Part shown: one piece after another, positions 35,391 to 44,982 of the stretch | How the letters are laid out: each line of letters begins with the position of its first letter | Position numbering within the stretch: position 1 is the stretch's first letter | DNA from: Limibacillus halophilus | GTDB taxonomy: Bacteria; Pseudomonadota; Alphaproteobacteria; Kiloniellales; CECT-8803 | DNA: 64,000 nucleotides | Direction: 5' to 3' | Assembly (NCBI RefSeq): GCF_014191775.1 | Contig: NZ_JACHXA010000008.1 | Location: 62,001-126,000 of the forward strand | Position numbers and translations under genes: made by a program | The notes under the pieces: model-generated | Databases searched by the model: none | Told to the model about the DNA's origin: nothing | Seen by the model: the letters and a program-made list of their open reading frames with translations, nothing else

Positions 35391-36089
35391 TCAGGCGTCC
35401 TTATAGCGGTAGCCTACCCCATAGAGGGTTTCAATCTGCGAGAAATCGTCATCAGCCGCCTTGAACTTCTTTCGCAAGCGTTTGATGTGACTGTCGATCG
35501 TGCGGTCATCCACATAGATGGACTCTCCATAAGCCGCGTCCATCAATTGATCGCGGTTCTTCACGTGCCCCGGGCGCTGTGCCAGCACTTTCAGGATCAG
35601 GAATTCCGTCACGGTAAGGTTCACCGCCTCGCCCTTCCACGTGCAAAGATGGCGGCTCGGATCAAGCACCAGATCGCCCCTGGCGATCGGCTTTTCGGTA
35701 ACGGCCTCCCCGCCTTCGCGCAGCGCTCTCTCGCGCCGCAGAAGGGTGCGAATGCGCTCGATCAACAAGCGTTGGGAAAAGGGCTTCTTTATGTAGTCGT
35801 CGGCCCCCATACGCAGGCCCAACACCTCATCCACCTCCTCGTCCTTGGAGGTCAGGAAGATGACTGGCAGGCTGGAATCCTGTCGCAAGCGGCCCAAAAG
35901 CTCCATACCGTCCATACGAGGCATCTTGATATCCAAAATCGCCAGATCGACCGGGTTGGCGGTGATTCCGCGCAGCGCCTCGGCACCGTCGTTGTAAGTG
36001 CGGACCTTGTAGCCCTCCGCCTCCAGCGCGATGGACACGGAGGCCAGTATGTTGCGGTCGTCATCGACCAGCGCGATGGTTGCCTGCAT
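35391..36089 (-). CDS. chvI: Response regulator ChvI (OmpR family)
   Basis: About 232 residues: a receiver with the acidic pocket [10 protein letters not shown] and phosphoacceptor Asp53 in [38 protein letters not shown], then an OmpR-type winged helix ([30 protein letters not shown]...YGVGYRYKD). The start [11 protein letters not shown] matches known ChvI proteins and has a GGGG site 11 bases upstream; ATGs at 36098, 36152 and 36194 are in frame. With ChvG it controls envelope, exopolysaccharide and central-carbon genes in related bacteria. It is divergent from the HugZ-like gene and pckA. Confidence 0.93.
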   Translation of the reverse strand: MQATIALVDDDRNILASVSIALEAEGYKVRTYNDGAEALRGITANPVDLAILDIKMPRMDGMELLGRLRQDSSLPVIFLTSKDEEVDEVLGLRMGADDYIKKPFSQRLLIERIRTLLRRERALREGGEAVTEKPIARGDLVLDPSRHLCTWKGEAVNLTVTEFLILKVLAQRPGHVKNRDQLMDAAYGESIYVDDRTIDSHIKRLRKKFKAADDDFSQIETLYGVGYRYKDA

Positions 36090-36263
36090 GAGCGTCATGT
36101 CCCCTTGATTGCCCCAAAGATGGGGATTGGTTCTTTCCAACGCCATAGTCATGATCTCACCCACAAAAATAAACCCGCTTTTCCTATTCTCCACAGTGTG
36201 ATGGGATTACGGCGCCAATTAGGCACACCCACGACCATAACGCGGCGTTGAGATCGACAGATC

Positions 36264-36791
36264 ATGAACCCGACGGACAAAGGCAAGGCAAAGTTTCGTC
36301 CCGCAGAGGAAGTAGCCCGTCTGCTCGCGCAGGCCCGCACCGCCAGCCTGGCGACAGGCCTGGCCCGCGACGGCAGCGGTTGGCCCTATGCGTCACTGGT
36401 ATTGCTGGCGGCACACAAGGCCTTGGGACCGCTTTTGCTTTTATCCGATCTTGCGGATCACACCAGGAATCTCCAGGCCGACCAACGTGCCGCCCTGCTG
36501 GTGACACAAAACAATCCGACGGGCGATCCGCTTTCAGCGTCACGGGTAACACTTTTAGGCCGTTTCTGGCCGGTGCCCGAAGCGCTGGCGGAAGACGCCC
36601 GCGACGTCTTCCTGGCGCGTCATGGCGGCGCTGCCGCCTATGCGGATTTCAAGGATTTCCACCTGTACAACATGGCGATCGAACAAGCCCACCTGATAGC
36701 GGGCTTTGGCCGTATCCACTGGTTGGGAGCGCACGAACTCGAAAGCGCGGGTATTCTTTCGGCAAGAATTCCGGAAAACCGGAGGCTGTGA
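36264..36791 (+). CDS. HugZ-like pyridoxamine-phosphate-oxidase-fold protein
   Basis: 175 residues with a split-barrel flavin-binding fold: ARTASLATGLARDGSGWPYASLVLLA near the start, LLLLSDLADHTRNLQADQRAALLV in the middle, and the end YADFKDFHLYNMAIEQAHLIAGFGRIHWL, which matches the HugZ haem-utilisation/PPOX family. No C-terminal DUF2470 domain is present. It may bind FMN, F420 or haem; activity is not deducible. It sits divergent from chvI and 170 bases before pckA. Confidence 0.85.
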   Translation: MNPTDKGKAKFRPAEEVARLLAQARTASLATGLARDGSGWPYASLVLLAAHKALGPLLLLSDLADHTRNLQADQRAALLVTQNNPTGDPLSASRVTLLGRFWPVPEALAEDARDVFLARHGGAAAYADFKDFHLYNMAIEQAHLIAGFGRIHWLGAHELESAGILSARIPENRRL

Positions 36792-36960
36792 GCGATAAGT
36801 ATGGTTGCCTGGTAAAGTTCCAGAGGGCATAACCCAAGGATCAATCCCCAAGGGTGAATTTGATGCCACCCTCCGATCAAACTCCGGTTGGCCCGTTGAG
36901 CAAAGGCACCAGTAGCGAATAGGCGCGAGCCGGCAAAGCGTAACTCAGGAGACCACGACA

Positions 36961-38577
36961 GTGAGCAGCAAGGATATCGGACCCGTCGTCAGCCAGAATG
37001 GCCTGCACCTTCATGGAATCGGCCACTATCGGACGGCGCACTGGAACCTTCCAGCCGCCGCCTTGGTCCAACACGCGCTGTGTCGCGGCGAAGGCAATCT
37101 GGCTCAGGGCGGATCTTTCGTCGCCTTGACCGGCGATCAGACCGGACGCTCACCCAACGACAAGTTCATTGTCGAGGACGCCAAATCGCGCAGTTCCATC
37201 TGGTGGGGCAAGGTAAACGTGGCAACCGACGAGAACGTCTATCGTCGTCTATACGGCAAGGTTGCCGCCTACCTACAAGCCCGCGATCTCTTCGTCCAGG
37301 ACCTCTTTGCAGGAGCCGATCCGGAGTATCGCCTGAAGGTCCGCGTGGTGTCGGAGAATGCCTGGCACGCGCTTTTCGCCCGCAACATGTTCATTCGCCC
37401 AGGCCACGATCAGCTCAAGGACTTCACGCCCGATTTCACGGTGCTGCACGCTCCGCACCTGCAAGCCGATCCGGAAACGGACGGCACGACGTCCTCGACC
37501 TTCATCGTCGTCAATTTCACTGACCGGGTAATCCTGATCGGCGGCACCCGCTACGCGGGCGAGATCAAGAAATCCATCTTCTCGATCCTCAACTTCCTGC
37601 TCCCCGAGAAGAATGTTCTCCCCATGCACTGCTCCGCTAACATTGGGCGCGGCGGCGACACGGCGATCTTCTTCGGCCTTTCCGGGACCGGCAAGACGAC
37701 GCTTTCGGCGGACCCGGATCGCACCCTGATCGGCGATGATGAGCACGGTTGGTCCGATCGCGGCGTTTTCAATTTCGAAGGCGGCTGCTATGCCAAGGTG
37801 ATTCGTCTTTCGGCGGAAGCCGAGCCGGAGATCCACGCCACCACCAGCCGCTTCGGCACCATCCTGGAAAACGTGGTGATGGACCCGCTGACCGGACAGC
37901 TCGATCTGGATGACAACCGCTACACCGAGAACACCCGGGCCAGCTATCCCATCGACTTCATTCCCAACGTCACGCTTTCGGGCCAGGGCAATCAACCCGA
38001 CAACATCATCATGCTGACGGCCGACGCCTTCGGCGTGCTGCCGCCTATCTCCCGTTTGACGCCCGAACAGGCCATGTATCACTTCCTATCGGGCTATACG
38101 GCCCGCGTGGCCGGAACCGAGCGCGGCCTCGGCAACGAGCCGCAGGCGACCTTCTCCACCTGTTTCGGTGCCCCCTTCATGCCGCGCCACCCCAGCGTTT
38201 ATGCCAAGATGCTGGGCGAGAAGATGGCCAAGACCGGCGCCAAATGCTGGCTGGTCAACACCGGTTGGACCGGCGGCGCTTACGGTGTTGGCGAGCGCAT
38301 GAAGATAAGCTACACCCGCGCCATGGTGCGGGCCGCACTCGACGGCCGGCTTGCCGATGTGGCGACCACCATCCACCCGCAGTTCGGCCTGCAGGTCCCG
38401 ACAAGCTGCCCGGACGTACCGGCCGAGGTGCTGGACCCCCGCGCCACCTGGTCGAACAAGGACGCCTACGACCAGAGCGCCCGCGATCTGTCGCGCCGTT
38501 TCGAGGAGAACTTCAAGCAGTTCGAATCACACGTGGACGAGGATGTGAAGGCCGCCGGAATCTACGCCGCCGCTTGA
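36961..38577 (+). CDS. pckA: ATP-dependent phosphoenolpyruvate carboxykinase
   Basis: 538 residues, a standard PckA. Motifs seen are LTGDQTGRSPNDKF (59-69), RYAGEIKKS (197-205), the P-loop GLSGTGKTT (239-247), and the metal-binding segment GDDEHGW after it. It converts oxaloacetate to PEP and CO2 with ATP, the first step of gluconeogenesis. It begins with GTG after an AGGAG site at good spacing. Its place next to chvI/chvG is conserved in many alphaproteobacteria, and PEP is also the phosphate donor for the neighbouring EI. Confidence 0.96.
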   Translation: MSSKDIGPVVSQNGLHLHGIGHYRTAHWNLPAAALVQHALCRGEGNLAQGGSFVALTGDQTGRSPNDKFIVEDAKSRSSIWWGKVNVATDENVYRRLYGKVAAYLQARDLFVQDLFAGADPEYRLKVRVVSENAWHALFARNMFIRPGHDQLKDFTPDFTVLHAPHLQADPETDGTTSSTFIVVNFTDRVILIGGTRYAGEIKKSIFSILNFLLPEKNVLPMHCSANIGRGGDTAIFFGLSGTGKTTLSADPDRTLIGDDEHGWSDRGVFNFEGGCYAKVIRLSAEAEPEIHATTSRFGTILENVVMDPLTGQLDLDDNRYTENTRASYPIDFIPNVTLSGQGNQPDNIIMLTADAFGVLPPISRLTPEQAMYHFLSGYTARVAGTERGLGNEPQATFSTCFGAPFMPRHPSVYAKMLGEKMAKTGAKCWLVNTGWTGGAYGVGERMKISYTRAMVRAALDGRLADVATTIHPQFGLQVPTSCPDVPAEVLDPRATWSNKDAYDQSARDLSRRFEENFKQFESHVDEDVKAAGIYAAA

Positions 38578-38720
38578 AGCCCTACAGGTATCATTTCAAG
38601 GATCGATGAGGTCGTTATTGAGGAGTGTCTGGACGAAGGTCCATTCGTCGATGCTCCCGGCACGCGCAATCGGTGCGCTTATGTCTGGCGCGATCTATAA
38701 GGTTGCAATAGAATCACCTT

Positions 38721-39794
38721 ATGATCGCACCGGTGATATCCTTTTTGCAGGCTTGGTGGCCGGTCCTCTATGGCCTGTTGCTGCTCTACATGGTCTTTGA
38801 CCTCTGGTGGTACGGGCGAGAGCTTTCCCTATCATTCACCCGGCCCTTTGCGGCGGGATTCCGGGCCGGAACCTTTGCCGTACTCTTCGTGGTTGGCTTT
38901 CCGCCGCTGATGTTGTGGCTGACCACAGCCTACGGGTTGGAGGGACGCCTGCGCACGCGCATCGCCGACTATGTGGCGGCGGGGCACTCTGCCGAGGAGG
39001 CGCGCAGTCTGGCGGCGCTCGACGAGGCCTTTGGCCCGACCTGGGGACTGCGGCCAAAGGATGAGATCGAGCCGGCGCCGGGACGGGCCGAGGACTATCC
39101 GCCGATCCGCCCCCCGGAGCGCCTGCCGCGCCTCTCTCGGGCCGACCTAAAGTCCTTTTTCTTTACCGGCATCGTCGACGAACGCTCCGGCGGCGACCGC
39201 ATCCAACGCTATGAGCAGGACGAGATCGTCTTTACCGCTCTCGGCAAGGTACGCCCGCAAAGGATCGATTCCATGACGCCGCTGCGCGCCCTGGTCTGGC
39301 GGGCGGTGCCCGACCTGCCGCCCTTCCGGGAGATCACCTTTCTGGAGGACATCAAGGACAAGACGGTCGAGAGCGATATCTACAGCTACGTCGGCTGGAA
39401 GGAGAGTACTACCGGTATCGAATTCTACAGTAGGAGATCCCAATACAGTACGGTTCTTGAAACAGGATGCTTTAGTTTGGTGCGTTTGAAGGGGTCCAGG
39501 AAGGCTCCTGATGACCGGGTGCCTCAGGATTACCGCCTGAAATCAACAGAGATCAGAACCAAGCATTTCTGGAACGAACCGGGGACGGAGCACTGTCTCT
39601 TTCGGGGGCTGCTGGTCGGCTTGGGGCTGCATATGACGCCGGATTTCTATCTGACCGCCGCGCCCTTGAGCCCGGCGCAGCAGGCCCGCGCCCTGGCGGC
39701 CTTGAAACTGCTCTACCACCCGGCCGTCCAGGCGGGCATGGACGAGGAAAGCTTCGTCCAGACCCTCCTGGATCACGACCTCATCGATCCCTGA
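38721..39794 (+). CDS. Membrane-anchored protein, possible DUF2927-like C-terminal domain
   Basis: 357 residues with two N-terminal transmembrane helices (about 8-27 and 48-70), a Pro- and Glu-rich linker, and a soluble domain. The end (TEHCLFRGLLVGLGLHM...LKLLYHPAVQAGM) resembles the C-terminus of DUF2927 proteins; this is a distant match by eye. Function is unknown. The ATG at 38721 lacks a strong ribosome site. The stretch around 39400-39540 looks less GC-rich than the rest of the gene. It is convergent with the 641-residue coiled-coil protein. Confidence 0.6.
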   Translation: MIAPVISFLQAWWPVLYGLLLLYMVFDLWWYGRELSLSFTRPFAAGFRAGTFAVLFVVGFPPLMLWLTTAYGLEGRLRTRIADYVAAGHSAEEARSLAALDEAFGPTWGLRPKDEIEPAPGRAEDYPPIRPPERLPRLSRADLKSFFFTGIVDERSGGDRIQRYEQDEIVFTALGKVRPQRIDSMTPLRALVWRAVPDLPPFREITFLEDIKDKTVESDIYSYVGWKESTTGIEFYSRRSQYSTVLETGCFSLVRLKGSRKAPDDRVPQDYRLKSTEIRTKHFWNEPGTEHCLFRGLLVGLGLHMTPDFYLTAAPLSPAQQARALAALKLLYHPAVQAGMDEESFVQTLLDHDLIDP

Positions 39795-39858
39795 TCGTCC
39801 GCCAAGGTTAAGACTCCTGGCGCTGGCGTCTTCGACCCGTCGCAGTTCTCCCGCTCGC

Positions 39859-39901
39859 CCTCATCCTGAGGAGCGCCAACGGCGCGTCTCGAAGGATGAG
39901 G
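39859..39901. repeat. REP-like palindrome (CCTCATCCTGAGGAGCGCC ... GGATGAGG)
   Basis: A 43-base imperfect palindrome lies between two convergent genes. The left arm begins CCTCATCCTGAGGAGCGCC and the right arm ends TCTCGAAGGATGAGG, with AAC at the tip. This family of intergenic repeat is common and scattered in alphaproteobacterial genomes. Only one copy occurs in this window. It may serve as a bidirectional transcription end or mRNA stabiliser. Confidence 0.75.
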
Positions 39902-39921
39902 AACACCAGCGTGTTAGCGCA

Positions 39922-41847
39922 TCAGGGAAGATCATCGGCCTGCTTTTTCTCCAGCGCCGCCTCGGCGGTGACTCCCGCCGCGCCCTCAGCGATACCGCCG
40001 GAGTCGATTTCGATCTTGAAACCGCCTTGGGGTTTGCGTTTGAACTTGACCCCGCCCAAGGCGATGTCGGCCAGCGACCCGCCCAGCCCGATATTGCGAA
40101 GCTCGTCGATCCGGGCGGCGGCTTCCAGAGGATCCTCCTCTAACAGCTTTGGCAGGTCCGCCAAGCGATGCCGCTGCACGGCCGCGGTAATCAGTTCGAC
40201 ACCACCGGCTGTCACGCCGCCGAGCGCCGCGCCACCCGCGACGCCCGTGCCCGTGCCTGCAGCCAGGGCCGCACTGGTGGCGGCCCCGGCGACAGTTGCT
40301 TCAGCGGCCCGCTCCCAGACCTTGACCACCGCGCCAAGGCCCTCCTTTTCGATGCGTTCGCCCAGGTTCTGCGCCAGTTCCAGATTCTCGATGGGCCGCA
40401 AAGCCTCCTCATGCCGCCGCTTAGCCGCCGCTTCGGCCGCTTCACGGCTCTTGACCTCGGCCTCGGCCTGGCCCAAAGCTTCGCGATGACGCTCCAACGC
40501 ATCACCGGAAACCCCCTTGGCCTCATCGGCCTCTAGCGCCGCGCGCACCGCGCGTGCCTTTTGTCGCGCCCGGCGGGCCGCGGTGGAAGAGTTGCCAAGG
40601 TCCTCATGAGTTTCAGCGACTTTAAGAGCATTTTCGTTGAGCTTCGTTATCCTTTCCGCTGTCGAAGCTGCATCGGCCGCAGCGCGTTGCGTGCCCCGCG
40701 CCTCGCGGTCCTGCGCGCTGGGGTCGGCCGAGGTACCCTCCTTCAAAAAGGCCGTGGTGCTGTCCAACTGGGCCGCCTCTGCCTCCTTCTGGCTGGCCCG
40801 CTCCAGGTGCGGCGCTAGAACCGCCGCCGCATAGTCTGGTCCCTTGTCGCTGGAGCGAAGGTTATCATCGCCTGGCAACCGCAGACCGCGCTCCTCCAAA
40901 TCGTCTACGACAGCTTGCTGCGCCTCATCGAAGCGTCGCCGCGCATCTCCAAAGGCCTTGGGATCGGCTGCACCGGAAGATTGGATGCGGTTCAATTCCT
41001 TCTGGCGCTCCTGCTCAAGGGCCTCCAGGGTCGATAGCGCCGTTTCCGGGTCCGGCTTGCGCCTATTCTCCTGATCTTGCGCATCGGCCTGGGCTGGTGC
41101 CTCGTTGCGTGTGGCATCAAAGTCAGGGGACGATGACCGCGACGGCACGGAGGTTTCACGGATTTGCTTCTCGCGGGCGAAGTCGGTTTCCATCTCGCCC
41201 AGGTCTTCCTCCATGATGGCCAGACCCTTGCGCTCCAGTCCGTCGTTGGAGGCCGCCCTGCGGCTGCGCAAGGCCGTCATGCCTTCGTCCAGGAGCTTGC
41301 CGGTGGCCGCGAACTCCGCCTCGTCGGTCTGGCTCAGCCCTTGCCGGAAGGCGGTCTTGCGGGCCAGGCGTTCGCGGCTGTTCGGGGTAAAGCGCGCGCC
41401 GGCGTCCTTGGCCAGGCCCGAGAGGATACCCCGCTGCGCGCCGCCCTCCCGCAGGCCCCGGCCCGGCGTCAGGTTAAGCGGGTTGCTGGAGCGCTCCTGA
41501 CCCTCACCCTGAGGAGAGGCCGGATCGAAAAGCAAAGCCCCGCGGGGCCCAAAGGCAAAGCCGTCACGGGCCAGCGCCCGGCGCTGCTCTTCGCCGATGC
41601 GGTCCTGGGGCGCGCGGGCCTTGTCCAGCAACTGGCGGTTCATCTTGAGGGACAGATCGGCAGGGCTACCCTGTTCCGCACCCAGAGCGTCGCCGCGCTC
41701 GAGCGCCTGCATGACCTCGGGCGCGCGGCCCCGCGTGCCATCCGCCCGCTTGGGCTGCGCCAGCGCCTGGCCCAGGGTCTTCTCAGCCCGCTGCCGGCGC
41801 GTCTCCTCCTCCGCCATGAAGGCGGCCAGAAACTCTTTCATAGTCAT
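39922..41847 (-). CDS. Alanine/glutamate-rich coiled-coil protein of unknown function
   Basis: 641 residues, very rich in Ala, Glu, Arg and Gln. It has long helical, probably coiled-coil stretches (roughly residues 270-330 and 360-500) and a low-complexity Ser/Pro/Asp linker near 235-260. A 41-residue Gly/Ala/Thr/Val-rich hydrophobic segment (517-557) is followed by a short globular C-terminus. It has no signal peptide and no recognised domain. The layout resembles phage structural or secreted effector-like proteins with a glycine-zipper segment, but there are no phage or secretion genes nearby. Whether it is an effector, a structural protein or a polarity factor cannot be told. Confidence 0.65.
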   Translation of the reverse strand: MTMKEFLAAFMAEEETRRQRAEKTLGQALAQPKRADGTRGRAPEVMQALERGDALGAEQGSPADLSLKMNRQLLDKARAPQDRIGEEQRRALARDGFAFGPRGALLFDPASPQGEGQERSSNPLNLTPGRGLREGGAQRGILSGLAKDAGARFTPNSRERLARKTAFRQGLSQTDEAEFAATGKLLDEGMTALRSRRAASNDGLERKGLAIMEEDLGEMETDFAREKQIRETSVPSRSSSPDFDATRNEAPAQADAQDQENRRKPDPETALSTLEALEQERQKELNRIQSSGAADPKAFGDARRRFDEAQQAVVDDLEERGLRLPGDDNLRSSDKGPDYAAAVLAPHLERASQKEAEAAQLDSTTAFLKEGTSADPSAQDREARGTQRAAADAASTAERITKLNENALKVAETHEDLGNSSTAARRARQKARAVRAALEADEAKGVSGDALERHREALGQAEAEVKSREAAEAAAKRRHEEALRPIENLELAQNLGERIEKEGLGAVVKVWERAAEATVAGAATSAALAAGTGTGVAGGAALGGVTAGGVELITAAVQRHRLADLPKLLEEDPLEAAARIDELRNIGLGGSLADIALGGVKFKRKPQGGFKIEIDSGGIAEGAAGVTAEAALEKKQADDLP

Positions 41848-41978
41848 ACGATCCTTGTCGCTTGTCGGGGAAAGGCCGCAGTCTCAGCAGCCCGCATGGT
41901 ATTACGGCCGACAAACTACAAGAAACAACGACAACAAAACCACAAGAAAAGTGTATTAACTTGTCACATCAACAACCA

Positions 41979-41999
41979 CCTGCCCAAAAGCAGGGCAGG
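41979..41999 (-). terminator. Hairpin after ugpC, possible weak terminator
   Basis: A 7-base perfect stem (CCTGCCC at 41979-41985 with GGGCAGG at 41993-41999) lies 34 bases after the ugpC stop. The minus-strand sequence after it is G/T-rich (GGTTGTTG) rather than a clean T-tract, so termination may be inefficient. The region to 41848 is A-rich on the plus strand. Confidence 0.4.
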
Positions 42000-42032
42000 G
42001 AGAGCGGGTCGACAGTGTTGCTGCTGGAAAGG

Positions 42033-43127
42033 CTAGAGGTTCGGTAGACGCCGCCCGCTGTCATGGTCGAAGAGGTGCAGCGCCTGCGGGCGCGGCGCGA
42101 CCGTCAGACTGTCTCCCTCGGTCAATCCATGGCCACCCGGCAAGCGGGCGGTCAGGGTTGCTTCCGGGCCGCCGCCGGAAAGCAGTCCATGGACAAGGCT
42201 GTCCGCTCCCAATTCCTCTATCAAGGCAACCTTGAGTGAGAACGCTCCGTCCGTGCCCGCCCCGACAGGCTCTAGATCTTCCGGCCTGATCCCCACGGTA
42301 ACGGCACGTCCTGCGTGATCGCCCAAGGCCAATTCAGGGACGTTCAGTTGAGGCCCGTCGCTTAACGCCAACCCACGGCCGTCGCCGGTCACCTGCGCGG
42401 TCAGGAAATTCATGGCGGGCGAGCCGATGAAACCGCCGACAAAAACGCTCTCGGGCCGCGCGTAGACATCCAGAGGACGGCCAATCTGCTCGGCGATACC
42501 GGCGTTCATGACGATCAGCCGGTCAGCCAGCGTCATGGCTTCCACCTGATCGTGGGTCACATAGAGTGACGTGGTTTCCAGACGGCGCTGCAATTGCTTG
42601 ATCTCCAGACGCATCTGCACCCGCAACTTGGCGTCCAGATTGGAAAGCGGCTCGTCGAAAAGGAAAGCTGACGGATCGCGCACAATGGCGCGGCCCATGG
42701 CGACGCGCTGGCGCTGACCACCGGATAATTGACGCGGCTTGCGGTCGAGCAACTCCTCCAGCTTCAACAGCCGTGCCGCCTTGGTGACGCGCTCCTGGAT
42801 ATCGGCCTTGGACTTACCCGCGATCTTCAGGCCATAGGCCATGTTGGCAAAGACCGTCATGTGTGGATAGAGCGCGTAGTTCTGGAACACCATGGCGATA
42901 TCGCGGTCCTTGGGCTCCAGGGCGTTGACGACCCGTCCGCCGATGGCGATCTCTCCGCCAGTGATCTGCTCCAGACCAGCAACCATGCGCAGCAGTGTGG
43001 ACTTGCCGCAGCCTGAAGGCCCGACGATGACGATCAGCTCACCATCGGCAATTTCCATATCGATGCCATGAATGACTTCGGTGGAGCCATAGCTCTTGCG
43101 GACGTTTCTCAGGCTGATTTCTGCCAT
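42033..43127 (-). CDS. ugpC: sn-Glycerol-3-phosphate ABC transporter ATP-binding subunit UgpC
   Basis: 364 residues of the CUT1 (MalK-like) ATPase family: Walker [11 protein letters not shown]-loop [13 protein letters not shown], signature [15 protein letters not shown], Walker [12 protein letters not shown], switch His [12 protein letters not shown], and a C-terminal TOBE domain with [10 protein letters not shown] and [10 protein letters not shown]. It powers UgpAE. It is the last gene of the ugpBAEC operon, 9 bases after ugpE. Specificity for glycerol-3-phosphate follows from the operon rather than from this subunit. Confidence 0.92.
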   Translation of the reverse strand: MAEISLRNVRKSYGSTEVIHGIDMEIADGELIVIVGPSGCGKSTLLRMVAGLEQITGGEIAIGGRVVNALEPKDRDIAMVFQNYALYPHMTVFANMAYGLKIAGKSKADIQERVTKAARLLKLEELLDRKPRQLSGGQRQRVAMGRAIVRDPSAFLFDEPLSNLDAKLRVQMRLEIKQLQRRLETTSLYVTHDQVEAMTLADRLIVMNAGIAEQIGRPLDVYARPESVFVGGFIGSPAMNFLTAQVTGDGRGLALSDGPQLNVPELALGDHAGRAVTVGIRPEDLEPVGAGTDGAFSLKVALIEELGADSLVHGLLSGGGPEATLTARLPGGHGLTEGDSLTVAPRPQALHLFDHDSGRRLPNL

Positions 43128-43136
43128 GGGCGCCTC

Positions 43137-43988
43137 TTATTTCTCCGTCTCGACAAGGCCCTTGACGAAGAGCCGTTGCATGAAAACCACCACGGCTACC
43201 GGCGGCAGCATGGCAAGGATCGCAGTTGCCATCACGACCGGCCATTCGGTCCAGTCATCGCCCGAGGAGATCATTTGCTTGATGCCCATGACGATGGTGT
43301 TCATGGCCGGGTCGGTCGTGACGAGCAACGGCCAGAGATATTGGTTCCAGCCGTAGATGAAGAGGATCACGAAGAGGGCCGCAATGTTTGTACGACTAAG
43401 CGGCAGAAGCACATCGAAGAAAAAACGCACGGGCCCTGCCCCGTCGATCCTTGCGGCCTCGACCAGTTCATCGGGTACCGTCATGAAGAACTGGCGAAAC
43501 AGGAAGGTCGCGGTCGCTGAGGCAATGAGGGGTAGAGTCAGACCCGCATAACTGTTCAGAAGTCCAAAGCCTGCGACCACCTCATAAGTCGGCACGATGC
43601 GTACCTCGACCGGCAGCATGAGCGTCAGGAAAATCGTCCAAAAACAGAAGCTGCGTCCCGGAAAGCGGAAATAGACGATGGCATAGGCCGACAGCAGCGA
43701 AATGATGATCTTGCCAACGGTTATGCCAAGCGCCATGACGGTCGAGTTCATCAGCATGCGCCAGACCGGCGTGTTCACACCGGACCATAAGGCCTTGGAG
43801 TAGTTCTCTATGGCATGGCTGCCGGGGATCAGAGGCAGCGGCGGCTGAACGATATCCTGTTGCGTGACCGTCGAGGCCACCAGGGTGACGTAGATCGGAA
43901 AGCAGACCAGCGCAACGCCAAGCAAAAGCAGGACGTGGGTCAGCCAGAGTCCCCATCCCCGTTTTTCCACCATGCCCGCACCGTTCAT
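43137..43988 (-). CDS. ugpE: sn-Glycerol-3-phosphate ABC transporter permease UgpE
   Basis: 283 residues with six helices and the EAA motif [27 protein letters not shown]. The start ([29 protein letters not shown]) matches UgpE. It forms the pore with UgpA. A 13-base gap separates it from ugpA. Confidence 0.92.
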   Translation of the reverse strand: MNGAGMVEKRGWGLWLTHVLLLLGVALVCFPIYVTLVASTVTQQDIVQPPLPLIPGSHAIENYSKALWSGVNTPVWRMLMNSTVMALGITVGKIIISLLSAYAIVYFRFPGRSFCFWTIFLTLMLPVEVRIVPTYEVVAGFGLLNSYAGLTLPLIASATATFLFRQFFMTVPDELVEAARIDGAGPVRFFFDVLLPLSRTNIAALFVILFIYGWNQYLWPLLVTTDPAMNTIVMGIKQMISSGDDWTEWPVVMATAILAMLPPVAVVVFMQRLFVKGLVETEK

Positions 43989-44001
43989 GTTCTCGCGCTC
44001 C

Positions 44002-44883
44002 TCAATAATGGACGCGCCGCTCGATGAAGCGGAACTGCACGACGGTGAGAAGGCCCACGACCAACAGCAGGATGACCGACTGGGCCGCCGACGACCCCAG
44101 GTCCTGGCCGACGAAACCGTCCGCGAAAACCTTGTAAACGAGGATCATCGTGCTGCGCTCGGGCCCGCCTGCCGTCACCGTATGGATGATGCCGAAAGTG
44201 TCGAAGAAGGCGTACACCAAGTTAACCACCAGCAGAAAGAAAGTGGTCGGCGACAGCAGCGGAAAGACGATGGTCCAGAAGCGCCGCCAGGCACCCGCGC
44301 CGTCAATCGCGGCGGCTTCCAGCAGGCTGCGCGGTATGGCCTGCAGGCCCGCCAGGAAGAATAGAAAGTTATAGCTGATCTGCTTCCAGGAAGCGGCCAC
44401 CACCACCAGCGCCATGGCCTCGTCGCCGTTGAGCACGTGGTTCCAGTCGTACCCCATCTGCTTGAGATAGTAGGCAACTAGTCCAATGGAGGGATTGAAG
44501 AGGAAAAGCCAGAGGACGCCCGCGATCGCCGGTGCCACAGCGTAAGGCCAAATCAAAAGGGTGCGGTAAACCATGGCGGCTTTGATCACACGGTCCGCCA
44601 GGACGGCCATCAGCAGCGCCAACCCCATGGAGACGGCCGCGACCAGCAGGCTGAAAACCGCCGTCGTGCGAAAGGATTCCAGATAGTAGCGGTCGCCCAG
44701 CAGAAACTCGAAGTTCCCCAGACCGACAAACTGGGATTTCAAGCCGAAGGGGTCCGGGATGAAGGCTGACTGGTAAATCGCTTGTCCGGCCGGCCAGAGA
44801 AAAAACAGCGCCGTTATGACGAGTTGGGGCAAGAGCAGCAGGTAAGGCAGCCCCTTGTTCTGAAAAATGACTCGCTTTTGCAC
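44002..44883 (-). CDS. ugpA: sn-Glycerol-3-phosphate ABC transporter permease UgpA
   Basis: 293 residues with six helices and the EAA motif [27 protein letters not shown]. The N-terminal [24 protein letters not shown] and the periplasmic [18 protein letters not shown] are typical of UgpA. It is the partner of UgpE, about 100 bases after ugpB. Confidence 0.92.
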   Translation of the reverse strand: MQKRVIFQNKGLPYLLLLPQLVITALFFLWPAGQAIYQSAFIPDPFGLKSQFVGLGNFEFLLGDRYYLESFRTTAVFSLLVAAVSMGLALLMAVLADRVIKAAMVYRTLLIWPYAVAPAIAGVLWLFLFNPSIGLVAYYLKQMGYDWNHVLNGDEAMALVVVAASWKQISYNFLFFLAGLQAIPRSLLEAAAIDGAGAWRRFWTIVFPLLSPTTFFLLVVNLVYAFFDTFGIIHTVTAGGPERSTMILVYKVFADGFVGQDLGSSAAQSVILLLVVGLLTVVQFRFIERRVHY

Positions 44884-44982
44884 GGTTCTTGCGTCCCCAG
44901 CCCGTGACCAGTGGAACAGGAAAGGGCGACGGCGCGAGATGAACCGGAGTGGCTATCCCGCGCCGTTATGCCCGCCTGTCCG

